Shown: in pieces, positions 35,276 to 45,151 of the stretch
Layout of the letters: each line of letters begins with the position of its first letter
Position numbering within the stretch: the stretch's first letter is position 1
Assembly: GCF_000003605.2 (NCBI RefSeq)
Contig: NW_003122412.1
Span: 41,700-86,850, forward strand
Reading direction: 5' to 3'
Source: Saccoglossus kowalevskii
Lineage: Eukaryota; Hemichordata; Enteropneusta; Harrimaniidae
DNA: 45,151 nt
Program-made: the position numbers and the translations under genes
Notes under the pieces: model-generated
Told to the model about the DNA's origin: nothing
The model's database searches: none
Seen by the model: the letters and a program-made list of their open reading frames with translations, nothing else

Positions 35276-38200
35276 CGTACTCGTTATTTGTATAGAATGC
35301 CAAATATAATATTTAGGGATTGCAGACTGGAAATATATTTAAAAGTTGTTACCGGTAATTTAAATGTTTTCAGATTTCGTGCAAATTATTGAATAGATTT
35401 GCATCTGTAATGTTAAATTTGTGAATTTTCAATGCGCTCACAACTATTATAACCATCGGGTGGAACACATTCACTATAGATAAAAAAAAAATTTAACGAA
35501 TCAAAACAGTCATCGTTAAAAAACATTGAAAAAAATATTTGGATGTCTGGGCAGATAAACGTACTTTATCAGAAAGATGTGAACTGTTGGTTAAAGTACC
35601 GACAATTGGTACATTGTTTACAAAGTGCCGTAATTACAAGTTTCTTGTTTTTACATTTTGGAATCCATGCAAAAAAACACACAATTACGTATAAATATGT
35701 GAGTATTTTAAAACCAAACTCATCCATTGCTGAATTTATTGGGAGAATATTACGAATGTAGTAGAAGTAAAATTCACATTAATTATTTTCATGGAAGACA
35801 TGTTTCAAACCATATTAAACTATATATTTTATAAACGTCCATAATTCACCCAAATTAAAAGAATAATGTTACGTTTGAATTAATTACGTTGTCACGTAAC
35901 TGTTCGGTAAATGTAAATACATCCTTTATTATTGAAGATTGAAATGATTTATGTTGGAAAATTATATTGGATACGTCAATGTTTACCCCTATCATGTCTA
36001 TTTTTGTGTTTGCATCAAAATATCTTTACATTCAGGTAGTCAAATCTTCAGAATGTGTAAATTTAACGAAAGTCACGGTGACTGTTATGCTTATATATAT
36101 TACATGTACATCTAATTAGTAGTACTCATTTAATGTCAGAATTAATAATATGATATAGGCGAATCTGCACATCAATAGATGAATAGGGAAGTTGCTACAT
36201 ATATTTTGTCATCTAAAGCTTGACATACATTTGTATTATATACAATATAATATATCCTTGTTAACATGTGCCAACAAACTCTACTAACTTTATTTAAAAT
36301 AATCAAGCAAAGTAAATAAATTAACTACAAAGAAATTCGGTATGATTAAATAAGAGTTGGAAGCTTGAACAGCCAACAAGATTGCTGGAGCTGTTTTAGT
36401 ATGAATAGTTTCATTAAAGCTATTGAGATGTACTTTTTCAATATAACGAAATTGAGAAATAAAATGTGTATAATATACATTAACTCGTATAATATTTAAG
36501 GATGGCATGCACTTTTTTAACCAATGTATTTACATGAGCTAATATATATGAATATTGTATTTGCAGCGACGCGAAGAAGATTTGTACGGGGAGTTACAAG
36601 ACTCCCTAGGAACGTCCCTATGAACATTGCGATATAGCAAGGGACTTTCTTATTGGTGCTATCAATTGATCTAATGTTATTTGCTACATTTTATGACAAT
36701 CTCACTACTTCTGACGTCACGTATTTATTGTTTATGCACGTAATATGTGTAAATTGTTGTTACATTTCATACTGTAATGTTGTTGTGACTATGAAAAGTG
36801 ATCCGTACGAATGTTGTTTGCGGTCGATTCAACCGTCTGGGGAAAGTTGATGTGGTTATTGGAACATTGGTACGGACTTTACTAGGGAAGTTACCAGTAC
36901 AAATTTATTTTGTACCAGCAGTAAGAAATGACATGTTAGATATGTTCAGAAAACTTCACATTGCATCTCATGAAAACGGCGGTTATTTGTTGTAATTAAT
37001 GAAATAGACATGATTGTGAACTACAAATTGGCCAAAATCATGCAAATTAAATGAATTAAATGGACACGTTATATCATATTGTCCAGAGTGGCTATCCCGC
37101 GTTTATTCTGCAACGATGAGAGAAATGGGAGAGGAGTAGAGGTGTATGGTGACCTAAAATATGGTCAAGCAACAAGTCAGTTCGGTTGTTTTGTTAGCAT
37201 TGAAGTCGACGAAACTGCAAAGAAAGCAGAGGAAGTTCCTCGGCCGAAGTCCGTTTTCGAGGTGAAGAAAATCTTGTTCTTATTTTTTTTTCATTTTCTG
37301 ATTCGTTTAATTTGCTTGCACACACAGTGCAATGTTTTGTTAGTTATTGTCATAAAGTAGTGATATGTACGTGTGTACATTCTGCCTTGACATATACTGA
37401 AAATGGTGTTCATGCTGCACCTTGAATGCAGTGTTTCTGACTGAAGGTACTACATCATGACTACATGTACTAGAGCTTGTCTGAAATGGTTATACCTGTG
37501 ACAGTAATACAGTACGAGAGGTGTACATCAACATGTGCCTCCTACAAATAAAGACTACTTGTTGTGTTTTTGGTACACTCTGTTCTGTGGTTCAATTCGT
37601 AATACCAGCTCCGTAGTCCTGTGGTTTTAGCAGCATTTTTTTTGGCAGGATTTTTTTTCGCCCTCTCGCATTAGTTTTTGGGTCTCCAGAGGATGTCACC
37701 CATAAAATTAAATCAGTGTGGCCCAAAGAGAAAAAAACAAACAAACATATAAAAAAGAGTTGACTTATAAATAAATTCATTGTTCTAGCATAACTGTGGC
37801 GTATACATAAGTTTACGGTACAGAACATAAAACTTTGAACATAAATGCGTGTCAGATGATAAAAGCACTGCAATGATTCTAGTATCACTTATGGTAAGTT
37901 GCGTATAGAGTGAAAAAAAGCATGTGTCGTCTAAGAGCATCAAATATAGGAATGTTGGAGGACACAAACATACGCACTACAGTGCCCGGGTCGATTCAGG
38001 AATAAACAAATGCATATTATACGCAACACGGAGATCATAAATACTTTTACGACAATGTTGATACCAAAGCTGTGAACAATACATGTTACAACAAAAGGTT
38101 CGGAACAATGTAATTTTAACATTACTACTGCAGCTAACAAAATCAAAGCAATATATTGGCTGTGTCGTAGATCGAATGATCAGTCTATCGTTTAATGTCC

Positions 38201-38465
38201 TCATCATCCATGAAATTATCAGTAACGACAAATACTAAATAAACGTGCTTATGCACAATTTTTAGTTTAGAGTCGCCGAGATATATATAATAGCATTGAT
38301 GTATACTCTTAAAGTAACAAAGTGAGTTTTAATCAAAACGTGTCTTACACAAGTCCTTACAATCGATCTATTATAGTATATATGGCATTATACAAGACAC
38401 ATTAACATTCGATAACAATATTTCAACTTTTTTCAATTAAATGAAAGAAGATATTTTTGGAGATC
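35276..38465. other. Gene-free stretch between the repeat copies
   Basis: AT-rich. From about 36565 to 37360 the sequence is less AT-rich and holds short + strand open segments (36568-36633, 36798-36995, 37079-37360) that read more like coding sequence than their surroundings, but I could not join them by splice sites or recognise a family. Nothing else seen. Confidence 0.3.
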
Positions 38466-38645
38466 AAAAGCAGATTGGCAAGGTATAATATTTAGAGGTG
38501 ACTCTCGATTAATACAAGAGACAAAATGGGGTATTTTTAAAAGTAAAATATCAATATTGATTTGAGCAATTCCTCCTCCATAAAAAAATACGAACATAAA
38601 AAGTGACCTCGAAATCTGTGAATGCGGCGGGGAGCAGAGTGCCAA
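38466..38645. repeat. Dispersed repeat, copy 2
   Basis: Second, more deleted copy of the segment at 35023-35275, same orientation. An internal piece of about 60 bases is missing relative to copy 1. Confidence 0.6.
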
Positions 38646-39359
38646 TAAACAATAGGGTTAAAATACCTGGCGCTGGTGTTAATTGGATACCGCAAACATA
38701 TTGCAACAGATAAGCCATAACATCAATGATTTTCTGGCTTAAGTTAAACCCAGAGGCGGTTCTATAACTTAATCCAAACACACTAACTTATTTCCTAGTG
38801 TCTTTGCTTAAACCACACATACTGACACGCCAAATAATGGAATAATTGTTTTATATTTAGTTCATCTTCTTGCAAATTTCACTAACCACGAAGTACATGT
38901 TAACATCAAGTTCTAAAACCACCCGCTATTTTTGTTTGAATAACCAATTATTTGTCCCTTAGATGACCAGGTGAATTCCTTGGGTTGTTCTAGAACTAAA
39001 TCCACGTGTCCTAGTCTCATTGGGCGGCTATTCCGCCAGCTAATCGCTGCGCAAAACAATAGCGTGGCGTCAAAAGTGTGATTGAAAATAATAAAACACC
39101 AGGGTTATCATAGTTGTTTATATGGTAATTATTGACTTTATAGGATAACTGTAGAATAACGCTCTGGGAATTTTACAAATTGAATCACCCACCTCCTAAA
39201 ACACAAACTCCCAATATTGGAAAAAAACTGTTGTAACGTACATGAAACCAGTCATAATGCGACGTTTTTATTGGTCTTTGCAATAATGAATGCCATATGT
39301 ATGATGTCAGATTTATTTCAACCATGTCATTATAACAGATCGGTTTGTCATTATAAACA
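38646..39359. other. Spacer upstream of receptor F
   Basis: No gene seen. Includes a short GC-richer stretch around 39020-39065 of unknown nature. Confidence 0.3.
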
Positions 39360-39370
39360 GGGAAAGTCCC
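39360..39370 (-). promoter_or_regulatory. NF-kB site upstream of receptor F
   Basis: The + strand reads GGGAAAGTCCC, so the minus strand reads GGGACTTTCCC, which contains the classical immunoglobulin-kappa/HIV-type NF-kB decamer GGGACTTTCC. It lies 55 bp before a TATAAAAAG box and about 150 bp before the likely ATG. Confidence 0.6.
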
Positions 39371-39425
39371 AATGTAACGTTGTTAATGAGAGGGGGTTAC
39401 CAGATGTTGAACAAAAAAGAACAGT

Positions 39426-39434
39426 TATAAAAAG
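39426..39434 (+). promoter_or_regulatory. TATA box of receptor F
   Basis: TATAAAAAG, identical to the box of receptor B. It predicts a start site near 39456, just before an in-frame ATG at 39475 and 64 bases before the ATG preferred here (39520). Confidence 0.55.
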
Positions 39435-39519
39435 TAAACAATCTGTTTAAATATCACCAAGTCACTCCGACTAAATGTACCTCTGCAGACAACCCGACAG
39501 CTACACAAGTCTAAAACAC

Positions 39520-39718
39520 ATGATGACTACCAGAAATATATTTACATGCATTGTTCTAGTGATATATATAACTTGGTCAACAGACAATGCTGTCTACGCT
39601 TTTCCAGTTCGACACAGATGCCGGTATGGCGAGCTTTACATAGACGGGAAATGTCACGACTGCATGACAGCATGTAATGGTAATAATCATGGCGATGCAT
39701 GCCAATTATGCTGGTCAG
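39520..39718 (+). CDS. Receptor F, first exon (partial): BCMA/TACI-like cysteine-rich module
   Basis: First coding exon of a receptor of the same subfamily as C. It has a hydrophobic signal-peptide core (residues 7-19 from 39520), then one cysteine-rich module with Cys 34, 45, 48, 52, 61, 64 (x10-x2-x3-x8-x2) followed by Trp, and a phase-1 GTAAGA donor at 39719. Spacing and the final CW match C exactly. ATG choices are 39475, 39520 and 39523; the later ones place the signal peptide at the N-terminus. I could not find convincing stalk, membrane or tail exons before the satellite. A hydrophobic phase-1 segment starting at 40793 after an AG (GNQTTVLEVDIFVCLLLVII) is a weak candidate membrane exon without a good donor. 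The gene may continue beyond the satellite or be a remnant. Confidence 0.6.
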
Positions 39719-42339
39719 GTAAGACTATTAAATTCAAGAAAAGAGGGACTGTGATTTAGCGTACGCCTGTTTGTGTGCGGGCGTAGAAGATACCTTTCTC
39801 TGTGATATATTATCCCAAAATATTCATTATCCACGGCTGATATAAACGAAGATTATTCTCTGTAACAGTCACATATATCGACCGTTAACACAGCCGAACG
39901 CTGGTGATCGCCGCAATCAGAAACATCTACTTAACAACGATAACTATGAGCTCCACTGGACCGCAACATATCGACTGACTTACAAAAGTCTCTCAGACAC
40001 ATATAACAATTAGCCAATGTCCTGTGGTAACCTCCCTAAACCCAAACATTGAGTAATTTATATAGTCCATGCAAACACACATCGCTTACTAGTCAAAACG
40101 CCGTGACACAAATAGTTCGGTACCACTGCTCATTGAAAAGAGTTCACACAAAACCCGTGTATTCGTAAAATCTAACTATTCATACATAAATTATACAATA
40201 TGTTATGCAGAGTTAGTGGAAATATACATTTTGGCACTAAGCATTATATTTAATTAGTTCTTAATCATAATGCATTGTAATGTTACTCACATTCATGTTT
40301 ACAGTATTTATTTTAGTAGGTGATATATGTAGTCAATTAGAGTAACGATAATTTATTAGTACTTTTCTTATAATCACCAAGATTCACACATCGCCATCAT
40401 TGTATTAAAAATAAAGCTGTTCTGAAAGTATTTCGTAAGGATGATGTGGATTTTCTTGAGGCAGCTAACCACAATAGACTTATTAAACTTTGGTAGAGTC
40501 TGCAACTCTTTTTGGTTTTTTGTTGGTATTTCAGAAGGCTATTTAGAGTGTTTCACTTTGTATAATATGGGAAATAAAACAACAGCAACAACAACAACTA
40601 TGAAGTAAAAGAATAAATCATTGAAATATAATCATTTAATTTAGTATTGTTGATAGAAGTAAATTATCAAAGTATTGGAATTTAAAGATTTGGCTTCTCA
40701 GACCGATCCTGTCCTATTCTGTCATATTCACACTCTTTAAGTATCTACGAGTTCACACAATTCAATATTATTATACCTGATGACCATGACAGGCAATCAG
40801 ACTACCGTATTAGAGGTTGACATTTTTGTATGTCTACTTCTTGTCATAATTGTATTTTTACGTCCATCCGGGTACTTTCCGATCCTCGATTTAACTGATT
40901 TACGTCAATATCTTGTGACGGCATCGTTTTGTTTGATTTTGTTACATATTGTGTGTGTTTTGACAGTATATTATGTACAGTGTATTTGTTGAAAGAGAAT
41001 GGTGTTGACAGAAACCTTTACTCAAGCAGTGTGCTGCTCCGTGTGAAGCTTGTTTCAGTGTTCTACATGTAATGCGAACTTCAACGCAATGTAGCGCATA
41101 TATAGCTGCGCACAGGATGGCGCCGGATGTTGTTGTAAAAGTCAATTCTTCGTCAGGCTGTAGCTGTTGAAATTAAGTTTATCAAAACAACCATGAAAGT
41201 AAAAATAAAACTTAAGGTAGAGATGCAGTTTACCTAACAGGTATTTTAATTAGTTAATTAGAAAACCAAGATGACCTCCCTTGTCCACAAAACTATATAT
41301 TTTCGAAAAGCTTATTGTATGAATTTTAAAATTTTGTTAGTATTTTTTATGGACTCTGTAATTTGAAATATGCACAAAAATATGCTTTTTTGGTCAAAAG
41401 TGATTTAAAAAAAATTAGCTTCTAAACCATGCTTCTATTTCCTGTCAAAATTGGTTTATGGGTACATCTGTTTACTATGAAGAAAGTGTCGTCTTGAAAA
41501 CTGTCTACCAGTTGTCAATTTTGCAGGGCAGCAGCTCAAATTTTACTACTTCAAGATTATGCATAAATTAACACTCAGGCTAGTTGTCTGTACGATTGCT
41601 GTAACACTGTTCAACCAAAAACAATGCCCCGACGGCGTTTTGAAGATACACACATAGTCAACCATTTGTGAAAATTTCAAAACAAAAGGTCAAAGCGTCT
41701 AGGAGCTTTTTTTTAAAAACGTTCTGGGATGTGCACTAAATAGAAGCTGAGATAATTGCTAATTTGCATAACAATTCACTCAGTAAGAAGTGTGCTGATG
41801 CCCATGTGTAACAGTTCCAAATTTGAATGTATTATCGTTCTGTTAAAAGTTAAATATAATGCATAATATGGAGATCCCGTCATTTCTTTTTTTTCACCAT
41901 GTTTCTTTTTTATTATTTATGTACAGCCTTGCTAAATCTTGCTAAGCATTCAAAAGAGAGAATGCTTGCACCTGTTATCTATATTTTAAAATCGTTTTTT
42001 TTTAATTTTACAAGATTTCAACAGTCTATAGCCAAGACTGTTTGGATAATAAAAAGAATCACTCCCAAGTGCCCACGAACCTGCATCTCTACCTTAATAG
42101 AATTCAATCACTGTTCTTGAACTCTTTCAACTTGTATATTTGTGTTAGTACATGCATTCAGCTCTACAAGCGTGAAGTTTACCATGATTTCGATTGAATG
42201 TCACAAATTCTGTTTTAAGATCTATTTGGTATAATAATTCGCCTCTGTTGACAATAAGCTTTTCGGGTTGCTAAAACTGTATATCCACCTCTGTTGGGGT
42301 GTGCATTTGTATAGTGTTACCCTGCCCAATATAGTGTAT
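39719..42339. other. Sequence downstream of the receptor F first exon
   Basis: AT-rich. Either intron of F or intergenic. Apart from the weak membrane-exon candidate at 40793, no coding segment is supported. An open frame at 41899-42120 shows no family feature. Confidence 0.35.
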
Positions 42340-45151
42340 AATATTATATATTGTGTATAATGGATTGGGTCATTCCTTCAAAAAGGGTGATATTCCCTAT
42401 ATATATTGTGTACATTGGATTTGGTCATTCCTCCAAAAAGTGTGATATTTCCTATATATATTGTGTACATTGAATTGGGTCATTCCTTCAAAAAATGTGA
42501 TATTTCCTATATATATTGTGTATATTGGATTTGGTCATTCCTTCAATAAGTGTGATATTTCCTATATATATTGTGTACATTGCATTGGGTCATTCCTTCA
42601 AAAAGTGTGATATTTCCTATATATATATTGTGTACATTGGATTGGGTCATTCCTTCAAAAAGTGTGATATTTCTTATATATATTGTGTACATTGAATTGG
42701 GTCATTCCTTCAAATTGTGCGATATTTCCCATATATATTGTATATATGGCATTGGATCTTTCCTTCAAAAAGTGAGATATTTCCCATATATATTGTGCAC
42801 ATTGGAGTTGGTCATTCCTTCAAAAAGTGTGATATTTCCTATATATATTGTGTACATTGGATTTGGTCATTCCTTCAATAAGTGTGATATTTCCCATATA
42901 TATTGTGTACATTGGATTGAGTCATTCCTTCAATAAGTGTGATATTTTCTATATATATTGTATACATTGAATTGGGTCATTCCTTCAAAAAGTGTGATAC
43001 TTCCTATATATATTGTGTACATTGGATTTGGTCATTCCTTCAAAAAGTGTGATATTTCCTATATATATTGTATACATTGAATTGGGTCATTCCTTCAAAA
43101 AGTGTGATATTTCCTATATATATTGTATACATTGAATTGGGTCATTCCTTCAAACAGTGTGATATTTCCTATATATATTGTGTACACTGCATTGGGTCAT
43201 TCCTTCAAAAAGTGTGATATTTCCTATATATATTGTGTATATTGGATTGGGTCATTCCTTCAAAAAGTGTGATATTTCCTATATATATTGTGTACATTGG
43301 ATTTGGTCATTCCTTCAAACAGTTTGATATTTCCTATATATATTGTGTACACTGCATTGGGTCATTCCTTCAAAAAGTGTGATATTTCCTATATATATAT
43401 TGTGTACATTGGATTTGGTCATTCCTTCAAACAGTTTGATATTTCCTATATATATTGTGTACATTGCATTGGGTCACTCCTTCAAAAAGTGTGATATTTC
43501 CTATATATATTGTGTACATTGTATTGGGTCATTCCTTCAAAAAGTGGGATATTCCCTATATATATTGTGTACATTAGATTGGATCATTCCTTCAAACAGT
43601 GTGATATTTCCTATATATATTGTGTACATTGCATTGGGTCATTTCTTCAAAAAGTGTGATATTTCCTATATATATTGTGTACATTAGATTGGGTCATTCC
43701 TTCAAAAAGTGTGATATTTCCTATATATATTGTGTACATTGCATTGGGTCATTCCATCAAACAGTTTGATATTTCCTATATATATTGTGTACATTGGATT
43801 TGGTCATTCCTTCAAAAAGTGTGATATTTCTCGTATATACTTTGTACATTGTATTTGGTCATTCCTTCAAAAAGTGTGATATTTCCTATATATATTGTGT
43901 ACATTGTATTGGGTCATTCCTTCAAAAAGTGTCATATTTTTCGTATATATTGTGTACATTGGATTGGGTCATTCCTTCAAAAAGTGTGATATTTCCTATA
44001 TATATTGTGTACATTGGATTTGGTCATTCCTTCAAAAAGTGTCATATATTTCGTATATATTGTGTACATTGGATTGGGTCATTCCTTCAAAAAGTGTGAT
44101 ATTTCCTATATATATTGTGTACATTGTACTGGGTCATTCCTTCAAAAAGTGTGATATTTCCTATATATATTGTGTACATTGGATTTGGTCATTCCTTCAA
44201 AAAGTGTCATATTTTTCGTATATATTGTGTACATTGGATTGGGTCATTCCTTCAAAAAGTGTGATATTTCCTATATATATTGTGTACATTGGATTTGGTC
44301 ATTCCTTCAAAAAGTGTGATATTTCCTATATATATTGTGTACATTGAATTGGGTCATTCCTTCAAAAAATGTGATATTTCCTATATATATTGTGTACATT
44401 GGATTGGGTCATTCCTTCAAAAAGTGTGATATTTCCTATATATATATATATATATATTGTATAAATTGGATTTGGTCATTCCTTCAAAAAGTGTGATATT
44501 TCCTATATATATTGTGTACATTGGATTGGGTCATTCCTTCAAAAAGTGTGATATTTCCTATATATATATATTGTATAAATTGGATTTGGTCATTCCTTCA
44601 AAAAGTCTGATATTTCCTATATATATTGTGTATATTGGATTTGGTCATTCCTTCAATAAGTGTGATATTTTCTATATATATTGTGTACATTGTATTGGGT
44701 CATTCCTTCAAAAAGTTTGATATTTCCTATATATATTGTGTACATTGGATTTGGTCATTCCTTCAAAAAGTGTGATATTTCTTATATATATTGTGTACAT
44801 TGGATTGGGTCATCCTTCAAAAAGTGTGATATTTCCTATATATATTGTGTATATTGGATTTGGTCATTACTTCAATAAGTGTGATATTTCCTATATATAT
44901 TGTGTACATTGGATTTGGTCATTCCTTCAAAAAGTGTGATATTTCCTATATATATTGTGTACATTGGATTGGGTCATCCTTCAAAAAGTGTGATATTTCC
45001 TATATATATTGTGTATATTGGATTTGGTCATTCCTTCAATAAGTGTGATATTTCCTATATATATTGTGTACATTGGATTTGGTCATTCCTTCAAAAAGTG
45101 TGATATTCCCGAGATATATTGTGTACATTAGATTGGGTCATTCCTTCAAAC
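42340..45151. repeat. 55-bp satellite array with higher-order structure
   Basis: About 50 head-to-tail copies of a 55-bp unit containing GATATTTCCTATATATATTG, TGTACATTGGATT, GGTCATTCCTTC and a short A run. The array runs past the end of the window. Two main variants alternate (GGATTGGGT and GGATTTGGT). Near the end a 164-bp three-unit block, including one 54-bp unit with the shortened GGGTCATCCTTC, is repeated (units at about 44811 and 44975). Variants with GTCATAT(T/A)TTTCG recur at about 43931, 44041 and 44206. Long open frames on the + strand are by-products: 55 is not a multiple of 3, and the only stop (TGA in TGTGATAT) is lost in variant units. Confidence 0.95.

Noticed and set aside
40780-40992. 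Membrane exon of receptor F
   Set aside because: Hydrophobic and in the right phase after an AG, but the polypyrimidine tract is poor, no phase-1 donor follows, and no stalk or tail exon was found. Not annotated as coding.
42571-45103. Series of long + strand open frames with repeating CTLDLVIPSKSVIFPIY-like text
   Set aside because: They are translations of the 55-bp satellite in rotating frames, not genes.
1-45151. CRISPR arrays, bacterial operons, tRNA or rRNA genes
   Set aside because: None seen. The only regular repeat arrays are eukaryotic-type tandem repeats without spacers, and gene structure is clearly spliced.

Overview
This is a eukaryotic window, almost certainly an invertebrate animal. 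It is AT-rich, with short exons, GT-AG introns, retrotransposon debris and satellite DNA. Nothing in it fixes the phylum. A TNF-receptor family with TRAF-type tail motifs points to a metazoan, most likely a marine bilaterian (lophotrochozoan or invertebrate deuterostome), but this is inference.

The gene content is a tandem array, all on the + strand, of small type I membrane receptors of the TNF-receptor superfamily. I call them A to F: A (3273-5568, 6 exons, 244 aa), B (9284-10924, 5 exons, in-frame stop after the membrane segment), C (12129-16358, 4 exons, 191 aa), D (about 22012-23296, decayed pseudogene), E (27705-29229, 5 exons, 220 aa) and F (39520-39718, first exon only). I built the models by hand from splice sites. 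Every splice junction in A, B, C and E is phase 1, and every joined frame closes exactly at a stop. Layout per gene: signal peptide plus first cysteine-rich module; second module (A, B, D, E); Thr/Ser-rich stalk; membrane exon; tail exon. In A, B and E (CRD1 of E one residue shorter) the cysteine spacing C-x12-C-x2-C-x2-C-x8-C-x2-C matches that of vertebrate Fn14 (TNFRSF12A). C and F carry one module with the C-x2-C-x3-C core of BCMA/TACI. Tails of A and E end near PVQET and PIEET, the kind of motif that binds TRAF2/3 in CD40 and Fn14.

Upstream of each gene there is at least one NF-kB/Rel-like site, and in B, E and F a TATA box lies 9 to 55 bp after it. A has a TATAAG further downstream. The simplest reading is an inducible receptor locus: ligand, receptor, TRAF, NF-kB, and back onto the receptor promoters.

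The rest is accessory. There is a tandem repeat of about 165 bp (6840-7715), a possible LTR in intron 1 of C, a 480-bp assembly gap (19266-19745) beside a palindromic element, a second foldback element (20160-20740), a small terminal-inverted-repeat element (25258-25401), a broken non-LTR retrotransposon (25411-27235), a segment duplicated at 35023 and 38466, and a 55-bp satellite from about 42340 to the end of the window. Long stretches between genes hold nothing I recognise.
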